Under the pieces are notes generated by a model. The model did no database searches, was not told the origin of the DNA, and was given only the letters and a program-made list of their open reading frames with translations. From Olivibacter jilunii (GTDB lineage Bacteria; Bacteroidota; Bacteroidia; Sphingobacteriales; Sphingobacteriaceae): a stretch of DNA of 64,000 nucleotides. Location of the stretch: positions 142,472 to 206,471 of the forward strand of contig NZ_LR027857.1 of NCBI RefSeq assembly GCF_900607235.1. The letters run 5' to 3'. The position numbers were made by a program, and so were the translations under genes. Of this stretch, positions 48,606-56,941 are shown one piece after another (positions within the stretch are counted from its first letter, which is position 1; every line of letters begins with the position of its first letter).

Positions 48606-49292
48606 ATAGTTAAGTAGTTGAATCGTTAAGTAGTTAAGTAGTTGATTAGCCAATGTGATGATTAGCCGACATGATTATGAGAAGCAGCGTGACCGAAAGC
48701 TGATAGCTGACTGCTGATGGCTAAAAGCTGAAATAATTAGCCAATGTGATGATAGCCGACATGATTAGAGAGGCCAGCGTGGCCGAAAGCCGATAGCTGA
48801 CTGCTGATGGCTAAAAGCTGAAATAATTAGCCAATGTGATGATTAGCCGACATGAGTAGAGAGGCCAGCGCGACCGAAAGCTGATAGCTGACTGCTGATG
48901 GCTAAAAGCTGAAATAATTAGCCAATGTCATGATAGCTGACATGATTAGAGAGGACAGCGTGACCGAAAGCTGATAGCTGACGGCTAAAAGCTGAAATAA
49001 TTAGCCAATGTGATGATTAGCCGACATGAGTAGAGAGGCCACCGTGGCCGAAAGCCGATAGCTGACTGCTGATGGCTAAAAGCTGAAATAATTAGCCAAT
49101 GTCATGATAGCCGACATGATTATGAGAGGACAGCGTGACCGAAAGCTGATAGCTGACTGCTGACGGCTAAAAGCTGAAATAATTAGCCAATGTGATGATT
49201 AGCCGACATGAGTTGAGAGACCAGCGCGACCGAAAGCTGATAGCTGACTGCTGATGGCTAAAAGCTGAAATAATTAGCCAATGTGATAATGG
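48606..49292. repeat. Composite repeat (copy 8): tandem array of eight 91-bp units
   Basis: TAGTTAAGTAGTTG repeats (48607-48644) lead into units starting at ATTAGCCAATGTG or the variant ATTAGCCAATGTC at 48645, 48736, 48826, 48917, 49000, 49091, 49182 and 49273 (periods 91, 90, 91, 83, 91, 91, 91); the last unit is partial. The 83-bp unit lacks an internal 8 bp. Each unit contains GACATGA, a CCAGCG(T/C)G(A/G)CCGAAAGC segment and a self-complementary AGCTGATAGCTGACTGCTGA region. No spacers, no ORF. It separates upp from the HAD gene. Confidence 0.95.
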
Positions 49293-49318
49293 TTATAACA
49301 ACTTATGACTAGTATAGC

Positions 49319-49326
49319 TATCTTTG
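49319..49326 (+). promoter_or_regulatory. -7 element abutting the HAD-hydrolase ATG
   Basis: TATCTTTG ends 4 nt before the ATG at 49331, the same geometry as at prfB. It implies a leaderless or near-leaderless message and a promoter just outside the 91-bp array. Confidence 0.45.
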
Positions 49327-49330
49327 TAGT

Positions 49331-50029
49331 ATGTACACAGGTAAGAGGCATCTTTTTTTTGATTTGGACCATACTTTATGGGATTTCGACAAAAATGCAG
49401 AGGAAACACTAAACGAACTTTTTATTTCTTATAAGTTTGTTGACCTCGGGATTTCATCAGCAGATCTATTTATAGAAACTTATACCCGTAATAATCAAAG
49501 GGTGTGGGCTCTATACCATAATGGAAAGATTGATAAAACAGAATTACGAAGGGCGAGATTTGCGGACACTTTTCAAGAATTGGGTTTATCGCCTACACTT
49601 TTTCCGAGCTCCTTTGAGACTGACTATCTTCGTTTATGTCCGCATAAAACGAACTTATTTCCGGGAGTGCATGAAACACTGAGCTACTTAAAAGAGAAAT
49701 ACGTTTTACATTTAATTTCAAATGGCTTTAAAGATGCTGCAGAAATAAAGGTTATAAAAACAGACATCAAAAAGTACTTTTCGCAAATAATCATCTCTGA
49801 AGACGTGGGCGTACATAAACCACATCCCGACATATACCATTACTCCTTAACTGCCGCCAAGGCATCAAAGGAAGAGAGTGTTATGATAGGCGACAGCATT
49901 GAGGCCGATATCCGAGGGGCACAGGCCTTCGGGCTAGATGCCATTTACTTTAATCCGAACGGGCTTGAAGAACCCATTGATGTTAAACGTAGTATCAGCG
50001 CCTTAACCGAACTGAAGCTATTATTTTAG
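49331..50029 (+). CDS. YjjG-type HAD-superfamily noncanonical pyrimidine nucleotidase
   Basis: 232 residues. HAD motif I is FFDLDHTLWDFD, motif II is HLISNGFKD, and motifs III/IV are VGVHKPHPDIY and MIGDSIEADIRGAQAFGLDA. The DLDHTLWDF form and spacing match YjjG-like enzymes, which dephosphorylate modified pyrimidine nucleotides; other HAD phosphatase activities are possible. Its last 9 bp overlap the convergent ROK gene. Confidence 0.88.
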   Translation: MYTGKRHLFFDLDHTLWDFDKNAEETLNELFISYKFVDLGISSADLFIETYTRNNQRVWALYHNGKIDKTELRRARFADTFQELGLSPTLFPSSFETDYLRLCPHKTNLFPGVHETLSYLKEKYVLHLISNGFKDAAEIKVIKTDIKKYFSQIIISEDVGVHKPHPDIYHYSLTAAKASKEESVMIGDSIEADIRGAQAFGLDAIYFNPNGLEEPIDVKRSISALTELKLLF

Positions 50030-50884
50030 CATATCGGCTGCGCCGTAAATCGCCGCCATCTCTCCGAGGGCTGCTATTTCGATTGGAAAAGTAAAACCTC
50101 TATTACTCAATAATTTGTGGGTATGTTCCAAAAAAAGGCCATGTGCCTTGCTAATATTGCCGCCTAAGACTAAACCTTCCGGCGATTTAATGAGTAGATA
50201 GTCGGCAATGAACACGCCTAATGTTTCGCCGAACTCACGAAAAACGCCCCTAGCAACATCATCGGTGGGAACGAGCTCGCACAAAGCCTTCACACTTTCT
50301 ATATGCTGCCCACTCCGCTGGCAATACGTATCCTTTAGCCATCGCCCGGCGAGGTAGTCCTCCGCAATCCCTTCTCGAAAAGGAGCACACCAAAGATCAC
50401 CATCCTCTGCATGTCCATTCAAAAACAAAGCACTCCCCAGCCCCGTACCTAATGTTAAGCCTACAGCTTTTTTGAAGGCAGCTCCGGCACCGGCAAACAT
50501 CTCACCCTGTAGAAAACTAGCAGCATCATTTATAAACTTTATTTGCAAAGGATCGATCCCTAATTGGTTGGCCAATAAATTTCGCACATTGACTTGGTAT
50601 AGGGCTTCATACTTATTCTGTCCCCTCATTAAGCTAACGCCCTGATCATAATCAAAGGGACCGGGAATGGCAATCCCCACTGCAAGCTTCTCAAAACCAC
50701 CTTTTTGCAATGAGGCTTTAATACAATCAGTCCAAGCACTAATAATTCCGGAAACTGTATCGTGTGAATTTACTGAGCGCCGTTCGAAGCTATCATTGAC
50801 TAGTGATTTGCTTTCCAGGTTGACCAATGCTGTTGAGATATGTGATCCTCCGATGTCACAACCTACTACAATTTTATTACTCAT
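50021..50884 (-). CDS. ROK family sugar kinase (glucokinase/allokinase-like)
   Basis: 287 residues from MSNKIVVGCDIGGSHISTAL. The ATP-binding phosphate-1 motif CDIGGSH and the substrate region GLTLGTGLGSALFLNGHAED are present, and KFINDAASFLQGE carries the catalytic Asp. The zinc-binding Cys motif common in ROK proteins (CxCGxxGCxE) is absent; the sequence there is GDLWCAPFREGIAEDYLAGR. It may phosphorylate glucose or another hexose. The ATG chosen lies 33 nt after a TAnnTTTG motif. Confidence 0.87.
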   Translation of the reverse strand: MSNKIVVGCDIGGSHISTALVNLESKSLVNDSFERRSVNSHDTVSGIISAWTDCIKASLQKGGFEKLAVGIAIPGPFDYDQGVSLMRGQNKYEALYQVNVRNLLANQLGIDPLQIKFINDAASFLQGEMFAGAGAAFKKAVGLTLGTGLGSALFLNGHAEDGDLWCAPFREGIAEDYLAGRWLKDTYCQRSGQHIESVKALCELVPTDDVARGVFREFGETLGVFIADYLLIKSPEGLVLGGNISKAHGLFLEHTHKLLSNRGFTFPIEIAALGEMAAIYGAADMLK

Positions 50885-50917
50885 TAACGTGTTTATAATT
50901 TTTAATGGAACGTGAGG

Positions 50918-50925
50918 CAAATATA
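50918..50925 (-). promoter_or_regulatory. -7 element for the ROK kinase
   Basis: TATATTTG on the minus strand, 33 nt before the ATG at 50884. The in-frame ATG at 50920 overlaps the motif, supporting the shorter start. Confidence 0.4.
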
Positions 50926-51045
50926 ATTAAAGCGTTTTAGCAAAAAAATAAAGCTGCAAAATATTATATATTTTTTTTAAGAAAATGTCATTTCGACAGC
51001 AATTATAGTTGATTTGACTAACAGACGAGTATCATCGCTTACGAA

Positions 51046-52302
51046 TTAGGGATATCTAAAGCTTGCGTTGAGATTTGAACTATTCATTGTCAACATTTTA
51101 TAACGCTTCAGTGCCTGTATATAATAATAATCAGCATAAGGCAATGGCACATCCACTTCAGCCATAACGGGAATATAGCCTGCGCCATGCATTAAGATAA
51201 AACCGCCATTAGCTCCCAAAAGCGCAGTATATTCGGGAGATGCCAAGGTTTCGAGCATTGCTTCACCGGCTTTGAAGTATGTTTTACCGTTGTTGGTACT
51301 ATAGCCACTTAACTCCAAAAAAGCGGCCGACATAATTGCTGCGGCAGAGGCATCTCTATAAGTATTAGGAATATCCGGGGCATTAAAATCCCAATATGGC
51401 ACTTTATCTTTTGGTAAGTTTGGCTCATTCAGGATGTACTCTGCAATATGTTCGGCATAGTTCAAATAGGTTGGATTGCTTGTTTCCCTATAGAGTACGG
51501 TAAAACCATATAATGCCCAAGCCTGCCCCCTTGCCCAGCAAGACTCGTCGTTGTAGCCCTGCGCATTGCGTTTATGTTTAACCTTCCCGGTTTTGGTATC
51601 AAAAGTCACAATCTGACAGGTGCTGTAATCGGGCCGTATATGATTTTTCCAAATCGTCTCGGCCTCGTTGCATGCAGCTTTATAATAAGCGGAATCACCG
51701 GTAGCATGCGTAGCCCAGAACAGCAGTTCCAGATTCATGAGATGATCGATGACAACAACAAATTCTTTATCATTTTGTCTAGTATCCCAAGAACGAATGG
51801 CTTTCACTTTAGCGTTATATCTTTTCATCAGCGTTTTGGCACTGGCTACAAGTGTTTTTTGATAAGATACCTGTGGATCTATTTTCATCGCTGTACCGAA
51901 ACTATTGTACATGATGGCCCCGAGGTCAGCCAATTTATCATTTGTCTGCTGTTTAGCTAAGAGCTTTAACGTTCGCCGCGCTTCTTTGAGTAAGACACTA
52001 TCATTAGTTTCTTCAAAAAGGGCCCACAATGTTCCGGGATAAAAACCACTTGTCCACCAATCTGAACCGCTCGTTTCGAGGAAATTATTTGCCTTAACGT
52101 AAGTTTTTGGCAATTTATCTTCCGGCAACTCTTCCATGAGTAGCTTGTACTGTGTACTTGCATGTTTGAAGCGTTGTTCAATTGTTTCCGTGAGTGATTT
52201 ATTCCCCTTTGTCGCGACTTGCTTACCGGTAGAGCAGCCGCCGATCGCAAGAAGAAATAGCAGTAGTTGTAAAAGGTTTCTTTTGATTAATTTTCTTATC
52301 AT
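51046..52302 (-). CDS. GH88 unsaturated glucuronyl hydrolase, lipoprotein (first copy)
   Basis: 418 residues from MIRKLIKRNLLQLLLFLLAI; the lipobox IGGC gives a lipidated Cys. The alpha/alpha-barrel shows WWTSGFYPGTLWALFEET, VVIDHLMNLELLFWA (second catalytic Asp), CWARGQAWALYGFTVLYRE and VPYWDFNAPDIPNTYRDASA. The family's usual HDLGF segment, bearing the first catalytic Asp, reads ADLGA here: the Asp remains but neighbouring residues differ from the second copy. GH88 removes 4,5-unsaturated uronic acids from lyase products. It is the last gene of the leftward cluster, after a strong hairpin. Confidence 0.9.
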   Translation of the reverse strand: MIRKLIKRNLLQLLLFLLAIGGCSTGKQVATKGNKSLTETIEQRFKHASTQYKLLMEELPEDKLPKTYVKANNFLETSGSDWWTSGFYPGTLWALFEETNDSVLLKEARRTLKLLAKQQTNDKLADLGAIMYNSFGTAMKIDPQVSYQKTLVASAKTLMKRYNAKVKAIRSWDTRQNDKEFVVVIDHLMNLELLFWATHATGDSAYYKAACNEAETIWKNHIRPDYSTCQIVTFDTKTGKVKHKRNAQGYNDESCWARGQAWALYGFTVLYRETSNPTYLNYAEHIAEYILNEPNLPKDKVPYWDFNAPDIPNTYRDASAAAIMSAAFLELSGYSTNNGKTYFKAGEAMLETLASPEYTALLGANGGFILMHGAGYIPVMAEVDVPLPYADYYYIQALKRYKMLTMNSSNLNASFRYP

Positions 52303-52334
52303 GCTTGAACTCTGTACCGAAATCCCGGATATAA

Positions 52335-52366
52335 AAAAGTGCAACCCTATGATGGGTTACACTTTT
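52335..52366 (-). terminator. Intrinsic terminator ahead of the first GH88 gene
   Basis: The arms AAAAGTGTAACCC and GGGTTGCACTTTT (minus strand) pair over 13 positions with one mismatch around a 6-nt loop, followed by TTTTTTAT. It lies about 225 bp past kduD and only 32 bp before the GH88 ATG, so it would end kduI-DUF4861-kduD transcripts or act as an attenuator for GH88. The remaining gap to 52590 shows nothing else. Confidence 0.75.
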
Positions 52367-52590
52367 CTTATAACGTCGTCTTATGCTTTTTGTTGTATGG
52401 TTGATTAATCTTCGTTGCAATCATAAAAAAAGATTTTATTAATCAATTTCTTATCAAATATTTGCTCTTTTATCTTTGAAAGAAAAGAGCAGATAGATTC
52501 ACTGATGGACCTCTTACCAGGTGTTGCAAGGGAATAGATAAACCGAAGCACCTTGCCAATAATCAAGCGGAGATGTATAAAAAAATTCTT

Positions 52591-53361
52591 TTACCGCCCC
52601 ATCCAACCACCATCTACGGTCAAAATCGTACCATGAACATAGTCGGCCGCTTTAGAGGCCAGAAATACAGTCGGTCCCTTAAAATCATCGGGGTCACCCC
52701 ACCTTCCTGCGGGGATTCGCGCCAGAATAGATTGGCTTCTTTCTTCATCAGCCCGAAGTGCTGATGTATTATCCGTTGCGATATAACCGGGTGCTATCGC
52801 GTTGACATTGACGCCACTACCGGCCCATTCATTAGCAAAAGCTTTGGTCAATTGTCCGACAGCACCTTTTGACGCTGCGTAACCGGGCACGTTAATTCCT
52901 CCCTGAAAAGTCAGAAGCGAGGCTGTAAATATAATTTTTCCGCTTCCTCTTTGGACCATATCCTTTCCGAATTCACGTGTAATAATAAACTGGGCAGTTT
53001 GATTAATGGCTATAATTTCGTCCCAGTATTCATCGGGATGCTCTGCGGCCGGTTTTCTAAGGATATTACCTGCATTGTTCACAAGGATGTCAATACTTTC
53101 GTGATCAGCTTTAACCTTCGCTATGAATTGATAAATGGCATTCCGATTTGAAAAATCACACTGATAGGCATAAAATTTACGACCCAGGGCTGTCACCTCT
53201 TTTGCGACCGTACTGTCGGATAATTCAAGGGTCGCCGATACACCGATAATGTCTGCACCGGCTTCCGCCAATGCTATAGCCATTGCCTTACCGATCCCCC
53301 TTTTGCAGCCTGAAACCAAGGCAAGTTTCCCTTTAAGATCAAATTTATTGAGTATAGACAT
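52591..53361 (-). CDS. kduD: 2-deoxy-D-gluconate 3-dehydrogenase (KduD-type SDR)
   Basis: 256 residues. SDR motifs are GCKRGIGKA (cofactor), NNAGNI, the catalytic Ser in FTASLLTFQG and YAASK. The sequence around LRKPAAEHPDEYWDEIIAIN and the C-terminal TVDGGWMGR is typical of KduD. It reduces 2,5-diketo-3-deoxygluconate to 2-keto-3-deoxygluconate. It lies 4 bp after the DUF4861 gene, with kduI upstream, which supports the assignment over other SDRs. Confidence 0.93.
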   Translation of the reverse strand: MSILNKFDLKGKLALVSGCKRGIGKAMAIALAEAGADIIGVSATLELSDSTVAKEVTALGRKFYAYQCDFSNRNAIYQFIAKVKADHESIDILVNNAGNILRKPAAEHPDEYWDEIIAINQTAQFIITREFGKDMVQRGSGKIIFTASLLTFQGGINVPGYAASKGAVGQLTKAFANEWAGSGVNVNAIAPGYIATDNTSALRADEERSQSILARIPAGRWGDPDDFKGPTVFLASKAADYVHGTILTVDGGWMGR

Positions 53362-53365
53362 ATTT

Positions 53366-54508
53366 TTATTTTATTGAAATGCTTAACGGATTATTTACTT
53401 TTTCTTTATAGGATGTTAAATATTGTTCCCATTCATTCGCATTGTGAATCTTTCCTGCCTTATCCCAAGCGCCGCCGTTGTAATAAACCAAAGGTTGGTC
53501 GGCAATCGCACTAAAATGTGCCAGCAATTGACCTTCATTTTCGGTGATTTCAGGTAGATCCGTTTGCCCGAGCACCGCTATGCCCAAGGTTCCATCTTCG
53601 CCATGAGGAGGTTCCCAATAGGCTGCGATACCTTTGCTCAGGTTTTTTATAATCTTCCCCCCTTCTTCCTGACGAAGCACTATACCTGCCACTAGCGGAA
53701 GCTTCCCACCGCCCTCGAAATGATAAAGTAGCTCCACTCTATTCAATTGTGAACCAGCATCTAAGGTAATTGTTTTAGTAAGAGACACGACACGATCGTT
53801 CACTTGCCAAGGTTCATAACTTAGCCGAAAGGTAGTGCGCAACGGGCCGTTGTCCAGCACTTCATGCTTACGGTAATGCTTTGAATAAATTATTTTATCG
53901 GCTGCATAGGGAGCTATATCACCGGCACCTAAGGTCATACCAACGGAATAATAATCCAATCCACCGCCATGATCTTTATGGTAGTCGCCGGTTTTATACC
54001 ACTCATCGACAACTAATTTTTCCGTTCGCTTCGCCCAAATATCAAGCCCCTGTGCATCATCCGGCCTTCCTTCTAAGGCTTTACCATACATCCGGAAAGC
54101 GATTCTGTCATTTTCCCACGCGAAATCATCGTATCGTTCCGGTACGTAGCGGGCAAATGTCTTTGCCGTGACCGCGGCGGGCTCCCCCGACACGGCATGG
54201 AGTCTGACTTCACTGTTTGCAGGGATCGCTATCCAGATCAACACATTTACAATACTATCGCTGCCCTTTTTCTCCAACTGATAAGCATATTCCTTGCCTT
54301 TCTCATCAACCAGTTTGAAGCGTTTAGGTGCAGAATGGATATTGTATACCTTTAAAAATTCCCGGTAAGGGATGCTGGCCAATTCCTCACGATCAACTGC
54401 TAAAGTGTTAGCTATTACCAGCTGTTTTCCTACTTTATCTTTATTATTACAGGAAAGTAGGCCGACCATCATTATAACAAACGCCAGCCATTTATTTTTC
54501 TTGTCCAT
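53366..54508 (-). CDS. DUF4861 family lipoprotein of polysaccharide-utilisation clusters
   Basis: 380 residues from MDKKNKWLAFVIMMVGLLSC (lipobox LLSC); an ATG seven codons upstream is possible. The body is beta-rich with GGLDYYSVGMTLGAGDIAPY, RKHEVLDNGPLRTTFRLSYE and YWEPPHGEDGTLGIAVLGQT, matching DUF4861 proteins found beside kdu genes in Bacteroidota. No catalytic role is established to my knowledge; a glycan lyase or hydrolase fold is plausible. It sits between kduI and kduD with gaps of 24 and 4 bp. Confidence 0.8.
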   Translation of the reverse strand: MDKKNKWLAFVIMMVGLLSCNNKDKVGKQLVIANTLAVDREELASIPYREFLKVYNIHSAPKRFKLVDEKGKEYAYQLEKKGSDSIVNVLIWIAIPANSEVRLHAVSGEPAAVTAKTFARYVPERYDDFAWENDRIAFRMYGKALEGRPDDAQGLDIWAKRTEKLVVDEWYKTGDYHKDHGGGLDYYSVGMTLGAGDIAPYAADKIIYSKHYRKHEVLDNGPLRTTFRLSYEPWQVNDRVVSLTKTITLDAGSQLNRVELLYHFEGGGKLPLVAGIVLRQEEGGKIIKNLSKGIAAYWEPPHGEDGTLGIAVLGQTDLPEITENEGQLLAHFSAIADQPLVYYNGGAWDKAGKIHNANEWEQYLTSYKEKVNNPLSISIK

Positions 54509-54532
54509 CTTTAATCGGATAACCTGCATGTA

Positions 54533-55375
54533 CTACCTAAGTTCTGTAATGGCACATCCATCCATATCTCCATAATCCATATTTTCGCCCGCCATTCCCC
54601 ATATAAAGGTGTAATTAGATGTAGCTGCTCCGGCATGTACCGACCAAGGTGGTGATATGACGGCCTGTTCATTCTGCATCCATATATGTCTGGTTTCTTG
54701 CGGTTGTCCCATAAAATGGCAAACCGCCTGACCTTGTGGGACCTCGAAATAACAATACACTTCCATACGTCTATCGTGCGTATGTGCAGGCATTGTATTC
54801 CAAACACTACCGGTTTTAAGCTCGGTCATTCCCATTTGAAGTTGACATGTCTCCACCACACTTGACACCAATAATTTATTTATAACTCGATGGTTCGCTG
54901 TTTCCAAACTTCCCAATTCGACTATTTCGGCATCCGCCTTCGTCACTTTCTTGGTAGGATAGGCATGATGTGCCGGAGCCGAGTTTATGTAGAATTTAGC
55001 CGGGTTATTTTGGTCTTTACTAGCAAAAATCACCTCCTTCTTTCCTTTTCCAATATACAATGCCTCCTTGAAGCCAATATCAAATGATTCACCATCTACT
55101 TTAACAATACCGGCACCACCTATATTAATTAATCCAAGTTCTCTCCGTTCCAAAAAGTAAGGTGCTTTCAATGGATCGATGGTTTCTAAAACTACCTCCT
55201 GTGCAATAGGCATGACACCGCCAGCAATATATCGGTCGTAATGGGTATATACCAACGTGATTTTGTTTTCTTCAAATAATCTTTCAATTAAGAAATTACT
55301 TCTCAAGGCCTCCGTGTCCATGCCTTTCGTTTCGGTTGGACTCGAAGCATAACGGGTTTCATACGTAGTGCTCAT
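54533..55375 (-). CDS. kduI: 5-dehydro-4-deoxy-D-glucuronate isomerase
   Basis: 280 residues, family length. The zinc ligands are visible as HTHDRRME (two His and a Glu) and PPWSVHAG (third His). The N-terminus ([20 protein letters not shown], then [14 protein letters not shown]) is typical. It isomerises 4-deoxy-5-ketouronate, the spontaneous product of unsaturated uronic acid, to 2,5-diketo-3-deoxygluconate, feeding KduD. It is the first gene of a three-gene operon and has a LacI-type operator about 73 bp upstream. Confidence 0.96.
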   Translation of the reverse strand: MSTTYETRYASSPTETKGMDTEALRSNFLIERLFEENKITLVYTHYDRYIAGGVMPIAQEVVLETIDPLKAPYFLERRELGLINIGGAGIVKVDGESFDIGFKEALYIGKGKKEVIFASKDQNNPAKFYINSAPAHHAYPTKKVTKADAEIVELGSLETANHRVINKLLVSSVVETCQLQMGMTELKTGSVWNTMPAHTHDRRMEVYCYFEVPQGQAVCHFMGQPQETRHIWMQNEQAVISPPWSVHAGAATSNYTFIWGMAGENMDYGDMDGCAITELR

Positions 55376-55447
55376 TATTTCAGTTTTTATTTTTTTACTA
55401 ACTAATTGGCGTTTTATTGGGCTAATATAAAAGAAAGTCAGGAAAGG

Positions 55448-55461
55448 CGCAAACGTTTACA
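55448..55461. promoter_or_regulatory. LacI-type operator upstream of kduI
   Basis: CGCAAACGTTTACA contains near-perfect dyad symmetry around a central CG (GCAAACGTTTAC), the hallmark of LacI/CcpA-like sites. It matches the sites at 58195-58208 and 58212-58225 in layout. The cognate regulator is most likely the LacI protein at 58232-59266. Confidence 0.6.
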
Positions 55462-55532
55462 TTGGTTAATATGGTCAAGTAGCTTAGCATATATGCAGTG
55501 GTCTAGTTGATTGGAGTAATCCGTTTGATGTT

Positions 55533-56885
55533 TTATTCTTTCACGTACAGTTTTAACACACGTATGGCATTATCATATGGATCTTTTTCAGGTAATGAAA
55601 TCGTAACTCCCTTGTTTCCATCACTCTTTACATTTCTCATCTCTCCCGTTTCTACCAATTGACAGTTCTGAATCTTATCTTTAGCTATAGCAAGCTTTAA
55701 GGTGTTATCAGGAAGTTCATCCAGTATATGCGCATAGATAATTTGGCCACCTTCTATTCTCTTTTGAGTAAGAACGACTCCCTTGTTTGTTGGTACGTCA
55801 CGAAGCGGTTGCGTGGCATATACTGCTTCACCGTGAGTAAGCATCCATGCCCCCATTTCCCGTAACCGTCTAATGGCCGGAGGCGGAAGCGTACCGTCCG
55901 GTTTAGGGCCAATATTAAGTAAATAATTTCCTCCCTTACTTGCATTACTTACCAAGTAACGTAACATTTGTCCGGATGATTTCCAGTTAAAATCCTTACT
56001 ATGCCATGCCCAGGTATGATTCATGGTTGCAGGCGTTTGCCACGGTTTATCGAGCAATTGTTTGGGATAGGCATTATCCATCATCTCCAAAAAATCGATC
56101 TCGTTTCCGGGGTCATGCATGGCTATACGTCCATTGATCAAACATTTACTGCTTAATTTTCGAACTAAATGAATCAGCTCATCTCTTCGGGCAGGTGTAA
56201 TCAATTCCTTCGCCTCCTCGTCCCAAGTATCAAACCACAATAAATCAGGGTCATAGCGTTCGATTAATTCCTGAACTTGCGGCAGGCTCTTCTCTTTCCA
56301 ATATTTTTCGAAATCACGGCTTTTTCTTGCGGGTTTCCAGTAAGGAATAGCGCCATTGGGATGTTCCCAATCCTGCCAATGCGAATAGTAAAAGCCATAT
56401 TTCAAACCGTATTTTTTACAGGCATCTACAAGCTCTCCTAAAATATCCCGGCCCCTGAGCGGTGTAGCCGCTATATCGTAATTTGAGACATTTGAGTCCC
56501 ATAATGCAAACCCATCATGGTGCTTGGCAGTTATCACAAAATACTTCATCCCTGCGTTCTTCGCTTCCTTAATCCATTCATCTGCATTGAAACGACTTGG
56601 GTTAAATTTTTCGACTAAGGCTTGGTATTCGTTATTGGGAATCTCTAAACGTTGCTGTATCCATTCGGCATACCAGCTTTTTCCGTTTGCAAGTGCTGTA
56701 TCCGGCATTGTTCTTCCATTGTAGGTACCACCCAATATGCTGTAAAGCCCCCAATGGACAAACATACCGAACCTTGCTTCTTTAAACCAGCTAATTTTCT
56801 CGACTTCTTTTCTCGATACCTCTTGCGCAATCACTGAGTAATAAAGGCCAAGTAAGACGAGTATCATACTGAAAAATCGTTTCAT
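55533..56885 (-). CDS. GH29 alpha-L-fucosidase
   Basis: 450 residues with a signal peptide (about 1-20). The GH29 barrel shows EARFGMFVHWGLYSILGGTY, MKYFVITAKHHDGFALWDS, KYGFYYSHWQDWEHP and DLLWFDTWDEE, where the Asp in FDTW is the expected nucleophile. A C-terminal beta domain follows. It would release terminal fucose, or a related 6-deoxy sugar, in the periplasm. It lies 56 bp after the second GH88 gene, so the target glycan probably carries fucose near uronic acid. Confidence 0.9.
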   Translation of the reverse strand: MKRFFSMILVLLGLYYSVIAQEVSRKEVEKISWFKEARFGMFVHWGLYSILGGTYNGRTMPDTALANGKSWYAEWIQQRLEIPNNEYQALVEKFNPSRFNADEWIKEAKNAGMKYFVITAKHHDGFALWDSNVSNYDIAATPLRGRDILGELVDACKKYGLKYGFYYSHWQDWEHPNGAIPYWKPARKSRDFEKYWKEKSLPQVQELIERYDPDLLWFDTWDEEAKELITPARRDELIHLVRKLSSKCLINGRIAMHDPGNEIDFLEMMDNAYPKQLLDKPWQTPATMNHTWAWHSKDFNWKSSGQMLRYLVSNASKGGNYLLNIGPKPDGTLPPPAIRRLREMGAWMLTHGEAVYATQPLRDVPTNKGVVLTQKRIEGGQIIYAHILDELPDNTLKLAIAKDKIQNCQLVETGEMRNVKSDGNKGVTISLPEKDPYDNAIRVLKLYVKE

Positions 56886-56941
56886 CCTTATTAATTTTAA
56901 CTTACACCATCTCCTAATAACTCACCTGAATTTGGCATGCT

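Noticed and set aside
48645..49292. CRISPR-like or coding repeat array
   Set aside because: The 91-bp units are identical throughout with no variable spacer, and no continuous reading frame crosses them.
52303..52344. Longer GH88 N-terminus starting at 52344
   Set aside because: It would place the start inside the terminator hairpin and put 14 residues before an otherwise clean lipoprotein signal.
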